Shown here piece by piece: positions 15,089 to 23,154 of a DNA stretch of 57,682 nt. This DNA is from a virus: IMG/VR virus record IMGVR_UViG_3300047276_000505, positions 1 to 57,682 of that record. One strand, given 5' to 3'. How positions within the stretch are numbered: the first letter of the stretch is position 1; each line of letters begins with the position of its first letter. The translations under genes were made by a program, and so were the position numbers. Below the pieces are notes generated by a model, which was not told the DNA's origin, did no database searches, and saw only the letters and a program-made list of their open reading frames with translations.

Positions 15089-15724
15089 ATGGCTTTTAAT
15101 TTTGGCAGTTTTGGTGGAGGCGTAATATCGGGCGCAGGCGCCGGATCTGCCTTTGGTCCAATTGGTGCTGGTATTGGCGCTGTACTTGGGGGTGCCTCTA
15201 GTCTTTTTGGTGGCGGGGGCAGTGGTGGTACTCAGTTCCTTCCTTCGGAACTGATGCAACGTTACATGGACATTGGTTTGGCGGAAGTCAAACCTCCAAA
15301 GTGGCAAAAGAAGTTAGATAGGCAAGAGTTCCAAAACCTTGTTCGGTATGGAGACCGTGGCGCTGCGGAAGACATGTTCCGTGGTCTTGCTGAGCTTTAT
15401 CCAACTGAAAAACTCTACGCAAAAAAACTAAAGAAAAGTCTTAACAAGCCAGTCGATTTAACTTCTACAGGTTGGGACACCGCTAATCGTATTTACGAAA
15501 ATGCTGGCCTTAGTTTTACGGATGATCAATTCCGTAGCATGGCTAATGAGGCTCAACGTGCTGGCGTAAGGGGCTCCGCTCAGTTTGGTGATTTCATTAA
15601 ACAAAACTTAATGGCTCAAGGCAAAATCTTGACACCTTATCAGCAAGCTCTTGCCCCTATCTTTGGTACACCAAGGCGTACGGAAGAGGGAACTTATACT
15701 AATGATTACATGTGGAGTCGTTAA
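15089..15724 (+). CDS. Glycine-rich virion-block protein
   Basis: 211 residues. Gly-rich hydrophobic N-terminus (GSFGGGVISGAGAGSAFG, GAGIGAVLGGASSLFGGG) typical of glycine-zipper membrane-inserting segments, then a charged helical domain. Preceded by TTAAAATAA at 15056. Confidence 0.65.
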   Translation: MAFNFGSFGGGVISGAGAGSAFGPIGAGIGAVLGGASSLFGGGGSGGTQFLPSELMQRYMDIGLAEVKPPKWQKKLDRQEFQNLVRYGDRGAAEDMFRGLAELYPTEKLYAKKLKKSLNKPVDLTSTGWDTANRIYENAGLSFTDDQFRSMANEAQRAGVRGSAQFGDFIKQNLMAQGKILTPYQQALAPIFGTPRRTEEGTYTNDYMWSR

Positions 15725-15727
15725 ATC

Positions 15728-16390
15728 ATGGCTAATAAAAAGAAAAAACAAGATCCCAAACAAAGCGCTCAACAGCTTTTAAAGAGCTTTGGCTCAAGAA
15801 TTGGTGGGAAAGAAGTTAAAACATTTGAAACACAGTTTCCCAATAAACCCCTTAAAAGCGTTACTAAGTACGCAAAGAAAGAAAAAGGTGTCAAGCTTGG
15901 TCCTAATGCCAAGAAGTACATAAACAGCAAAAAACCTATTGTTCCTGGTGATCTTGATAAAAGCGGTGGCGGTAACGCAAACGACCAATCTGGCGGCGGC
16001 ATTTTTGATGTCGTCGCAGGGCATGAAATAGATGTAGCCAACATCTACGCAGATGCTGATAAATACATTGCGGATGCCGAAGTTCGTGGTATTGATATCA
16101 GCTCTGGTCGCGCCCTGGAAGGCACTAAGTACGCTGCCGACAAGGAATCAGAATGGCGTCAGGCAGTAGCCAATATTGAAGTTAAAGGTCGCCTTGATCT
16201 CCAGCCCATCATCAATGCTGGTCTTGAGAAAGTCGCTGGCATTGAAGCACAAGCTCAACGTGACGTGGCTGACATCACTGGTAAGTACGATGTGGAAGGC
16301 ATTCGCGTCCGTGGCGAAGCTGATAAGCAAATCGGTGGCATGCAGCTTGCGGGCAACATGTATAACCTGATTAACGCTGCCTTCGGTTAA
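15728..16390 (+). CDS. Lys-rich hypothetical virion-block protein
   Basis: 220 residues. Very basic N-terminus (MANKKKKQDPKQSAQQLLKS), a Gly/Asp linker, then a long helical region (about 95-200) with coiled-coil character (YADADKYIADAEVRG, EAQAQRDVADITGKYD). No family recognised; 3 nt after the preceding stop. Confidence 0.65.
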   Translation: MANKKKKQDPKQSAQQLLKSFGSRIGGKEVKTFETQFPNKPLKSVTKYAKKEKGVKLGPNAKKYINSKKPIVPGDLDKSGGGNANDQSGGGIFDVVAGHEIDVANIYADADKYIADAEVRGIDISSGRALEGTKYAADKESEWRQAVANIEVKGRLDLQPIINAGLEKVAGIEAQAQRDVADITGKYDVEGIRVRGEADKQIGGMQLAGNMYNLINAAFG

Positions 16391-16425
16391 TACTCTTAGA
16401 ATAAGGACATTAATAGCGGAAAACC

Positions 16426-16590
16426 ATGACTACTTCGAGTTCTCCTACTGATTATTTTGATATCAGTAAGTTCCAGCAACTGCTTGATAAACTTGAGGCT
16501 TCCAAGGGTCGTCAAAAGCGTCAAGAGTCCCTGGAAAACCGCCGCGATCAATTCGCCGCTGGTATTGCCAACGTGATGAGCAACTTCTGA
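16426..16590 (+). CDS. Small helical protein, 54 residues
   Basis: ATG at 16426, stop at 16588-16590. Begins MTTSSSPTDYFDISKFQQLL and is helical and Gln/Arg-rich. Its start resembles the next gene (MTSS..., then DWFDLDKYKQA), suggesting the two are related by duplication. Confidence 0.62.
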   Translation: MTTSSSPTDYFDISKFQQLLDKLEASKGRQKRQESLENRRDQFAAGIANVMSNF

Positions 16591-16607
16591 TTTAGGTATA
16601 CTGAACA

Positions 16608-16865
16608 ATGACTTCAAGTCTCCCCAGCGTACCAGCTGGTCAAACAGATGTCGATGACTGGTTTGACCTAGATAAGTACAAACAGGCAGCCGAGGTTGCT
16701 TACGGTTTCTCCAAGCAAAAAATGGAAGAAGCCGGTTTACAAGAACGTGAGACGATTGGTAAAGGTGCCACAGAACAAAGAACCTCTGCTGAACAAGCGC
16801 AACGCTTTAAAGAAGGCGACGAGGCCCGCGACTACAACCAGGCCCAACGAGCTTATCGATATTGA
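16608..16865 (+). CDS. Small helical protein related to the preceding one
   Basis: 85 residues. N-terminus MTSSLPSVPAGQTDVDDWFD, then a Glu/Gln/Arg-rich helix. Its stop lies exactly where the terminase-small-subunit-like frame becomes coding, with no ATG for the latter; see the next feature. Confidence 0.62.
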   Translation: MTSSLPSVPAGQTDVDDWFDLDKYKQAAEVAYGFSKQKMEEAGLQERETIGKGATEQRTSAEQAQRFKEGDEARDYNQAQRAYRY

Positions 16866-17355
16866 GTTATTCGACCAATGGGTCGATAACTTAACATCCG
16901 CTGAGCAAGAGTCGTTCACGCAATTTGCTGCCGATAATTTTTCGGTTATTGAGTCCTACCTCTACGCCAGGTTTCTTGGTTACAGAGGCAGCATTATTCC
17001 GTGTGAGCAGTGGGTAAAGTCTCACTATCCAAAGCCTGATCACCGCAAAAAACTCCTCTATGAAATTGAGGAGATGCAGGAGGATATTCGGAAGTTACGG
17101 GATGACGTAGATAACGGCATTGTGAAACGGGATGCTGGTGTCGCACGAATCGCTGGCATGCAGAAGGAACTACGTGGGACGATTGCCCAGGTCGAAGCTG
17201 CTACTGGCAGTCGTGATCGCAAGGGCTTACTGATGGCTGGTGCAGACCGCGCCATTCGTGAGTTGATGGCCATCTTTAAAGATGACCCCATTGAGCTTCC
17301 ATTGGAGGAGGCATCAATGAGTGTGTGGGCTAAAATGCAATTTGAAGAAAGTTAA
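16861..17355 (+). CDS. Putative terminase small subunit, start unclear
   Basis: About 164 residues of convincing helical protein. LFDQWVDNLTSAEQESFTQF is followed by a helix-turn-helix-like region and a long coiled coil (LYEIEEMQEDIRKLRDDVDN), as in terminase small subunits; position just upstream of terL agrees. No ATG, GTG or TTG lies near the point where the frame becomes protein-like. The coordinate given uses an ATT overlapping the upstream TGA (ATTGA). Alternatives are upstream GTG/TTG codons inside the 16608 gene, a +1 frameshift from that gene, or a one-base assembly error. The role is inferred from context. Confidence 0.5.
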   Translation: MELFDQWVDNLTSAEQESFTQFAADNFSVIESYLYARFLGYRGSIIPCEQWVKSHYPKPDHRKKLLYEIEEMQEDIRKLRDDVDNGIVKRDAGVARIAGMQKELRGTIAQVEAATGSRDRKGLLMAGADRAIRELMAIFKDDPIELPLEEASMSVWAKMQFEES

Positions 17356-17373
17356 GTTGAATTAAATTAAGTA

Positions 17374-17682
17374 ATGAACCCTTCACCTCAAGCACAATCA
17401 GCGCCAGATGCACGACTTGCCGGCGGCATGATCAATATTGTTCAGCAGCTGCAAAAGAATCGTTTTTCTGGTTCTCGTCAATTACAAGGCGCACCAATCG
17501 GTGGAGAGTCGCAGCAAGGAGCAGAAGTTCTAAACGCCCTCCGCAATAATCGCCCTGATGTCCAAAAACAAGATGCCACCTCAACTCCTCGCCCACTTCA
17601 AGGGAAAGGAGAACAAGAACAAGGACGGCAGCGAAATGTCGGACAAAGACAAGCGCAAAGCGGCTCTCGACAAGGCGCGTAA
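17374..17682 (+). CDS. Gln/Arg-rich hypothetical protein
   Basis: 102 residues. The first ~60 (DARLAGGMINIVQQLQKNRF) look like a normal helical protein. The C-terminal ~36 residues are Gln/Arg/Gly-rich and overlap a Lys-rich small gene in another frame (17573-17710). No family recognised. Confidence 0.55.
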   Translation: MNPSPQAQSAPDARLAGGMINIVQQLQKNRFSGSRQLQGAPIGGESQQGAEVLNALRNNRPDVQKQDATSTPRPLQGKGEQEQGRQRNVGQRQAQSGSRQGA

Positions 17683-17710
17683 ATATCAAGAACAAAAGAA
17701 AAAGAAGTAG
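17573..17710 (+). CDS. Small Lys-rich protein overlapping the previous gene
   Basis: 45 residues, beginning MPPQLLAHFKGKENKNKDGS and ending DKARKYQEQKKKK. The pattern (short hydrophobic start, then DKDKRKAALDKARKYQ) looks like small basic proteins I have seen in cyanophages. It overlaps 17374-17682 by 110 nt in a different frame and ends 33 nt before terL. Confidence 0.5.
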   Translation: MPPQLLAHFKGKENKNKDGSEMSDKDKRKAALDKARKYQEQKKKK

Positions 17711-17711
17711 G

Positions 17712-17738
17712 TTAGTATTCATTAATAGTGAATACTAA
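17712..17738. repeat. 9-bp inverted repeat just upstream of terL
   Basis: Perfect arms TTAGTATTC/GAATACTAA with loop ATTAATAGT, ending 5 nt before the GTG start of terL. No Shine-Dalgarno lies between it and the start. It is one of a group of start-proximal inverted repeats with AT-rich loops. Confidence 0.6.
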
Positions 17739-17743
17739 ACATT

Positions 17744-19270
17744 GTGCCTGCATATCAGCATCTTGCCTACCGACGTAATGCGCGAGCGGCTGCACGCAGG
17801 CAACAGATTCGTCCACCAAAGAACCTGGAGACTCTTCAACAAGCCAGGGATGACTTTGGTTTCTTTTGTGATTATGTAGCAGATAAACCACCGGCCGAGC
17901 ATCACAAAGAATGGCACCGGCACTTTGTAACAAAAGAGGATAGTAATTGCCTCCTTAAGATTGCTGGACCCAACATCGATCTACTTGCACCACGGGGTTC
18001 GGCTAAAAGCACGATCCTTGGCCTGTTTACGGCGTGGGCTATTGGTGTACACACCATGGCCAAGAAGCCACTGCAGATTCTTTACTTGTCGTACACGGTT
18101 GATATTGCACGTTCTAAGTCTGCAACCATCAAACGAATCATTGAAAGCAAGCGATACCAAGAAGTCTTTCCTACCGTACGTCTTCTGAAAAACGTCACGA
18201 GTAATGAGTACTGGTCGATTGATCACAAGTTTGCTGGCATCGACACCACCGGTGAAGAACAATTCACACTCTGCGCCGCTGGTCTTAAAGGTTCGGTGAC
18301 CTCCAAGCGTTCTCACCTGGTCATCATTGATGACGCCATCAAATCCGCAGCGGACATCTCCAACCCTGACATTCGTAAACAGATGCAGGACAACTGGAAT
18401 GCTGTGATTGCACCCACCATGTTTGAAGGTGGTCGTGCCATTTGCCTTGGGACCCGTTTCCGTCATGACGACATTCATTCCACGACTTTCAACCCACAGA
18501 ACAACTGGATGCAGATTGTTCTCTCCGCCATCCTGAACGATCCCAAAACCGGAGAGGAAAAGTCGTATTGGCCGGAGATGTGGTCTCTGGACTACCTGCG
18601 GGAAAAGAAACGGCAGGCGCCGATTGCCTTCTCGTTCCAGTACATGAATCAGATCGTCAGACAGAACGAGCTGTCCCTGGCGCCAGAGCTAATTGTTAAG
18701 GCGGAGATCGCTACGGAATTTGATGCGCTTGGTGTGGGTGTGGACCTGTCGGCGGGCACGAAGGAGAAGAATGACTACACGGTGATGGTTCTGGGGGGAA
18801 GAATCGGAGATCAAGTGCACATCATTGATTACCGCCGTCTGCGCGTCATGGGCAACCTGGAAAAACTGGACGCCCTCAAGGAACTTCTGAATGATTGGTC
18901 AATCCTTGGCAAGGATGACAACGGTAATTACTTCCCAACTTACTCAACGTGTGACATCTGGAGTGAGGCGGTTCAGTACCAGGCATCATTGGAAGCTGAC
19001 TTCAAGCGTGTTTGTTTGAATAACGAAAGCCTTTACAACCTGATTTGGCATCCCGTCAAAGGTTTCCGTTCTGACAAGTTGGCACGCTTCCGTGGAATTA
19101 TGGGCATGTTCGAGGATCGCAAGATTATCTTTAATCGGTTCCGTAACTTCACGGCTATGTTTGAGGAATTAACTAACTTTGGTGTCAGTAGTCACGATGA
19201 CTGCGTAGACGCTTTGGTTTGGTTGGTGACCGGTCTGGCAAGAAAAGGTCAGCTCCAAATTGATTACTGA
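17744..19270 (+). CDS. terL: Terminase large subunit
   Basis: 508 residues, the usual length. The ATPase domain has Walker A near residues 84-90 (RGSAKST) and Walker B (HLVIIDD). The C-terminal RNase H-like nuclease has GVDLSAGTKEKNDYTV as first acidic strand and HDDCVDALVWL as last. The protein docks on the portal, pumps DNA into the procapsid with ATP and cuts the concatemer. GTG start at 17744. It follows the putative small subunit and precedes the portal gene. Confidence 0.96.
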   Translation: MPAYQHLAYRRNARAAARRQQIRPPKNLETLQQARDDFGFFCDYVADKPPAEHHKEWHRHFVTKEDSNCLLKIAGPNIDLLAPRGSAKSTILGLFTAWAIGVHTMAKKPLQILYLSYTVDIARSKSATIKRIIESKRYQEVFPTVRLLKNVTSNEYWSIDHKFAGIDTTGEEQFTLCAAGLKGSVTSKRSHLVIIDDAIKSAADISNPDIRKQMQDNWNAVIAPTMFEGGRAICLGTRFRHDDIHSTTFNPQNNWMQIVLSAILNDPKTGEEKSYWPEMWSLDYLREKKRQAPIAFSFQYMNQIVRQNELSLAPELIVKAEIATEFDALGVGVDLSAGTKEKNDYTVMVLGGRIGDQVHIIDYRRLRVMGNLEKLDALKELLNDWSILGKDDNGNYFPTYSTCDIWSEAVQYQASLEADFKRVCLNNESLYNLIWHPVKGFRSDKLARFRGIMGMFEDRKIIFNRFRNFTAMFEELTNFGVSSHDDCVDALVWLVTGLARKGQLQIDY

Positions 19271-19302
19271 TTTTAGAATTAGAAGAAAAGTAATTCAGAT
19301 TC

Positions 19303-19596
19303 GTGGGTCCGGAATACATAGCCATTGGCTTAACAGCCATTATTTCCGCAATTACTGGCGGGGGTTGGGCTGCTAACCGATTACTTGACCGTCAACGCGA
19401 ACGCATCCAACAAGCGTTTGATTACACCGGATCCCAAAAACGGAGGATTGACCTTTTGGAAGATCAAATTAATCGCATGCCAATGGAGTATGTACTTAAG
19501 GTTGACTTCCTAAGGGAGATCCAAGAAATGCACAATAATTTTCGCGAAATAAATAATAAGCTTGATAAGCTAATGGAAAAGATTTTGTCCAAATGA
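19303..19596 (+). CDS. Membrane-anchored coiled-coil protein
   Basis: 97 residues, GTG start. N-terminal membrane segment (YIAIGLTAIISAITGGGWAA), then a charged coiled coil (RRIDLLEDQINRM, NNKLDKLMEKIL). The layout is that of a spanin-like or holin-accessory protein or a packaging-region membrane protein; function is not settled. It overlaps the next gene by 4 nt. Confidence 0.65.
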   Translation: MGPEYIAIGLTAIISAITGGGWAANRLLDRQRERIQQAFDYTGSQKRRIDLLEDQINRMPMEYVLKVDFLREIQEMHNNFREINNKLDKLMEKILSK

Positions 19597-19775
19597 CCTA
19601 CGTCGTTGAAGTACAAGAAGACGAGAACGGAGATCAGTTCATCGTCTTACCAGACGAAGTAATCGAAGACCTTGGCTGGTTAGAAGGCGATCTACTTAAC
19701 TGGGACGTACGTGGTGAAGGCATCATCCTTTCCAAAGTAAACGATCCGTCTGGCTACGAAGTTATAGAAGACTAA
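19593..19775 (+). CDS. AbrB/SpoVT-fold-like small protein
   Basis: 60 residues. FIVLPDEVIEDLGWLEGDLL followed by NWDVRGEGIILSKV matches the swapped-hairpin AbrB/MazE pattern (x-LP-x-x-x-x-x-LG-W-x-x-GD). Such proteins usually bind DNA as dimers. No toxin partner is seen next to it. Confidence 0.65.
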   Translation: MTYVVEVQEDENGDQFIVLPDEVIEDLGWLEGDLLNWDVRGEGIILSKVNDPSGYEVIED

Positions 19776-19799
19776 AATAAAAAGATCAAGGAAGAGGGC

Positions 19800-20018
19800 A
19801 TGGAACTAGCGGGACGTTATTTTGGTACTGGTTTTGATTCGGCACCGATCATGATTATGATGCCAGTAGAGCCAGAGCAAGAAATGTCAACGAAGCCCTT
19901 TGAGACAATGGGCGGCGTAACATCTCCCCGTGTGCCTTCCCCTCTGAAAGCATATGAGTACATGGCGGCCCGTAGGCCTCCAGGCAAATTCTCAACGGCA
20001 CCAAAACAAAAGCGTTAA
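19800..20018 (+). CDS. Hypothetical virion-block protein
   Basis: 72 residues, Met/Pro-rich, with start MELAGRYFGTGFDSAPIMIM and a basic C-terminus. GGAAGAGG precedes the ATG. Its LAGR(Y/W) start resembles the 11635 gene product. No family recognised. Confidence 0.58.
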   Translation: MELAGRYFGTGFDSAPIMIMMPVEPEQEMSTKPFETMGGVTSPRVPSPLKAYEYMAARRPPGKFSTAPKQKR

Positions 20019-20059
20019 AGGATAGCGCAGTAAAATAGAAAGATTGCAGTAAGCCAAAG

Positions 20060-20401
20060 ATGACAGTTCGTTATTACGGAGAACAAAACGTACCGGGTGC
20101 ACCTGGCCAAACTTTTTTGGCTGGTAATCCAAGTTTTGATATTAATCGTCGCCAAGGAGCCTTGGGTGGCCGTTCTGGCGAACAACTTAAGCGTCTTTAT
20201 GAGGGCGGTACCCAACAGAATCAGCAGTTAAACGAAGAGTTACGTCTTCGTAATCTTCTTCCAGGCGTTCAATTACCTATGTCCATGGGTGGCATGCAGC
20301 CAATGGGTAATGCAGGCGCATTTGTCGATAACGCTCAAATGTTTATGGGGCCTCAGTTTGGTCAAATGCCAGTGGGTTTCCAGAACAAGTTTGTTTCCTG
20401 A
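20060..20401 (+). CDS. Hypothetical virion-block protein
   Basis: 113 residues, Gly/Gln/Asn-rich. The N-terminus is MTVRYYGEQNVPGAPGQTF and the C-terminal half is Met-rich (PMSMGGMQPMGNAG). TAAAATAG lies 21 nt before the ATG. No family recognised. Confidence 0.6.
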   Translation: MTVRYYGEQNVPGAPGQTFLAGNPSFDINRRQGALGGRSGEQLKRLYEGGTQQNQQLNEELRLRNLLPGVQLPMSMGGMQPMGNAGAFVDNAQMFMGPQFGQMPVGFQNKFVS

Positions 20402-20437
20402 AAACTGCTACCATTAAAGAAAAAGAGGAAATAGTTA

Positions 20438-22726
20438 ATGGCCGACGCCAAAGCCAGGCTTCAAGAAATCATCAACGCTTATCTTGATAAAGATAGCAAT
20501 ATTGTTGTTGATACTGGCATTGTGGCGGCTCACATCGCCCAGATGAAACTTTTTGGTATTCGTCAGGGCGTTGAGTTTTTCCCCGGTCAAGATAACTTCG
20601 GTGCACAGCGCAAAGATTTTATCGACCGGGTGTTGAAGTACAACCGGATGGATACGCGCCTGGATTCCATCTGGGAGTATTTCCTTTGTGATGGCCAGGG
20701 CCTTTTCTACATCCGCCCAACCAAAGCAAACTATCGCCTCTATTACTTCCGTCAACATGAGTACCGTGCGTACTACAACGTTGATGGAGAACTGGATGAA
20801 GTGGTGATTATCTACAGTTATAAGGTCAAGCGTGGAAACGGTTTTGGCGATCAAATTAATACTACTAACCTGACCGGCAACCAAAGTACTTACAACCCTG
20901 GGGCAAAGCGTTATATCCGTCTATCGATCAAAGCAAACGAAATCGAAGAAACCCATTCAGAATCCGAACTGACGTTCGACATGCCGACGTATTCCATCAC
21001 TGGTAATACCAAACAACTCAAGAATTCTCTGGGCTTCATTCCTTGTGTTGAGATTCTCAATAATCCACAAGGTTTCTCGTCCGAGGGTGTTGGTGAGTTT
21101 GATTCCATGGCGAATCACATTGTCACCCATGACGACTTAATGCGAACTATTCGCAAGAACATCACATTCTTCGGTAACCCAACGCTGCTTTCCTCCAGGC
21201 CCAAGACCGATCTGATTGAGTCCGGTGGCGATGGCATGGTCCAGCGTCCATCAATTGCAGCAAACTCTGGTTTTGCCAGCCCATCACCGATGAGTCGGTC
21301 GATGTTTAAGGCCGATCCTGTTAGCCGTGGTGTTGACGGTCAACTTCGTGTTCCACGCGTTATCGCAAACCTGGAGCCAAACGACCGTGTTGGTTACATC
21401 GTTCCTGATGCAATTACTGGTGACCAGAATGCTTTTGCCCGGCAGTACCGCGAGGAAATTCGTACTGCTCTTGGCGGTGTGGATGAGCTGTCGATTTCTG
21501 CTGGTGTTACTGCAACTGAATACAAATCCCTATTTGGGCGCGTCGCTGCGACATCTAAGAAAAAAGCAAATGCCATTTATACCCACGGCATCTGTAGGTG
21601 CCTTGAGTTAATTATTTATCAGGAAGAACAACTCTTCCGTTCCACACTTGCAGCTGCAGCTGGAATTGAGAAGCCAGTGCCTCTGCCTCCTGGTGCACCA
21701 CCGGATGCTGAGCAAGGTTATCAGGATGCTCTTCAGGCTTATAACGACCAGCTCAAAAAGCTTATGATGGCTTTAATTGAGACCCAGATGATTCCACCTG
21801 GGGTTACTGGTCTCATTCCTGATGGTGATGTCACCGTTCAGTGGCGTTGGTTAGGTCCTGTTTATGAGGACTCAACCCAAGACGTGCTCAACAACTCAAT
21901 TGTTGTAAGAAATTTGCAAGAGTTAGGTGTTGATAGCATTGAAGCACTGAAATACCTCTTCCCGTCTAAGACGGATGAGGAACGGGCCTCGATGCTCTCG
22001 GGGTTCCCGTTCAGGATGGTGAACGAATTACAGGGTGCATACTCTCAGTTCGCTCGCCTTGTGGGGGGAATGATGCAAACTCCCCACCCGCAGGCACCGG
22101 ATCTACCGATGGCTGCGGATCCAAGATTGGATTTAACTCCATATCTGTATCGCACCTTAGAAGCTCTACAAAAGGAGATGAGTTATGCAGGACGCTACCG
22201 TCCAATCGATCCCACAGACGAGCCAAGTTCCGGCAGCGGTGGCTCCCAGCAGCTACGTGGCACCGGCACCCAGCAGCTACCAAGCAGCTCCGGCCCCACA
22301 GGCAGCTCCAGTGGCGTATCAAGTGGGTACGAGTTACCCCCAAGCCGTTCCGCAGGCGGCCCCCAGCTACCAATCCGCCCCTACTCAGTACGCCCCCCAA
22401 TCCCAGTCGGAGGCTCCGAGCAGCCCATGGGAATCGGCGTTCAACAAGGTGGTGAACCTGCTGAGCAGTCCAGTTCAATCCCCGTTCCAGGGTCAACAAT
22501 CTCCGACGACTCAGTACAGTCCAGCCAACTACGGTCTGGCCAGCGGCCAACCTACGCAACAATCGGCTCCGCAGACCTGGCAAGCCAACCAGACATTCTC
22601 GCCCAACTCTTCCCCAACCTCCTCCAATCTATCCTTGGAGCAGGTGTCGGAACTCCTGGGGTGGAGCCCGGAAAGCCAGTACGTGGTAAGCGCGTACGGT
22701 CTGGAAGCACCCGCAATCCTAAATAA
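20438..22726 (+). CDS. Portal protein with overprinted C-terminal tail
   Basis: 762 residues. The first ~580 are portal-like: a helical N-terminus, DSIWEYFLCDGQGLFYIRP beta segment, the ITHDDL/IRKNITFFGNPTLL helix, and a long stem region ending MSYAGRYRPIDP. Portals form the dodecameric vertex ring that TerL docks on. The last ~180 residues are Ser/Gly/Gln/Pro-rich and are encoded over the start of the scaffold-like gene in another frame. GAGGAA precedes the ATG. Portal assignment rests on position between terL and capsid, length and domain pattern. Confidence 0.85.
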   Translation: MADAKARLQEIINAYLDKDSNIVVDTGIVAAHIAQMKLFGIRQGVEFFPGQDNFGAQRKDFIDRVLKYNRMDTRLDSIWEYFLCDGQGLFYIRPTKANYRLYYFRQHEYRAYYNVDGELDEVVIIYSYKVKRGNGFGDQINTTNLTGNQSTYNPGAKRYIRLSIKANEIEETHSESELTFDMPTYSITGNTKQLKNSLGFIPCVEILNNPQGFSSEGVGEFDSMANHIVTHDDLMRTIRKNITFFGNPTLLSSRPKTDLIESGGDGMVQRPSIAANSGFASPSPMSRSMFKADPVSRGVDGQLRVPRVIANLEPNDRVGYIVPDAITGDQNAFARQYREEIRTALGGVDELSISAGVTATEYKSLFGRVAATSKKKANAIYTHGICRCLELIIYQEEQLFRSTLAAAAGIEKPVPLPPGAPPDAEQGYQDALQAYNDQLKKLMMALIETQMIPPGVTGLIPDGDVTVQWRWLGPVYEDSTQDVLNNSIVVRNLQELGVDSIEALKYLFPSKTDEERASMLSGFPFRMVNELQGAYSQFARLVGGMMQTPHPQAPDLPMAADPRLDLTPYLYRTLEALQKEMSYAGRYRPIDPTDEPSSGSGGSQQLRGTGTQQLPSSSGPTGSSSGVSSGYELPPSRSAGGPQLPIRPYSVRPPIPVGGSEQPMGIGVQQGGEPAEQSSSIPVPGSTISDDSVQSSQLRSGQRPTYATIGSADLASQPDILAQLFPNLLQSILGAGVGTPGVEPGKPVRGKRVRSGSTRNPK

Positions 22727-23150
22727 CTATGCTCTCCAACTGGAGAACATGCTGGATAGCGCTGTCACCTGGGGCACTGAAGCCAAGGGTCTGATCGAAC
22801 AGTACGCTGAGTTCGCTGTGAACGAGCGTCAGGAGAACCAGGCTTACAACGAGATCCTGACCAATCCTGACATCCTGAGCGATTACACGCTGCAGTTCTT
22901 TGGCCCCGAAGGTCCGTACCCTGTGTACGAAAACGAGCAGGAACTGGTGACCCCTGGTTACCCGACCCAGCAAGTGGATCCGAACGCCAACTACATGCCG
23001 GCTCCTCCTTCCGCTGCTGCCCCTCAGCAGCCCGAGAACTTCTGGGGTACCTTCAAACAACAGATGGATTACGATCCTTCGCAAGCATGGCGGATTCTGA
23101 ACCAGGCTCAGCCTCAGGTTGTTGCTAACAAACTATTTGTGATGGAGTGA
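22185..23150 (+). CDS. Putative scaffolding/head-assembly protein
   Basis: 321 residues with a good ribosome site (AGGAG, 6 nt before ATG). The N-terminal ~150 residues are Pro/Gln/Ala/Ser low-complexity (SSYQAAPAPQAAPVAYQ). The C-terminal ~170 are acidic and helical (LSLEQVSELLGWSPESQ, then YALQLENMLDSAVTWG). Position between portal and capsid, acidic helices and disordered Gln/Pro regions fit a scaffold. It overlaps the portal frame by 542 nt in the +1 frame. Confidence 0.72.
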   Translation: MQDATVQSIPQTSQVPAAVAPSSYVAPAPSSYQAAPAPQAAPVAYQVGTSYPQAVPQAAPSYQSAPTQYAPQSQSEAPSSPWESAFNKVVNLLSSPVQSPFQGQQSPTTQYSPANYGLASGQPTQQSAPQTWQANQTFSPNSSPTSSNLSLEQVSELLGWSPESQYVVSAYGLEAPAILNNYALQLENMLDSAVTWGTEAKGLIEQYAEFAVNERQENQAYNEILTNPDILSDYTLQFFGPEGPYPVYENEQELVTPGYPTQQVDPNANYMPAPPSAAAPQQPENFWGTFKQQMDYDPSQAWRILNQAQPQVVANKLFVME

Positions 23151-23154
23151 TGCC

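Noticed and set aside
22011-22583. Antisense frame of 190 codons over the portal/scaffold overlap
   Set aside because: Arg/Leu-rich composition typical of reverse complement of Pro/Gln/Ser codons.
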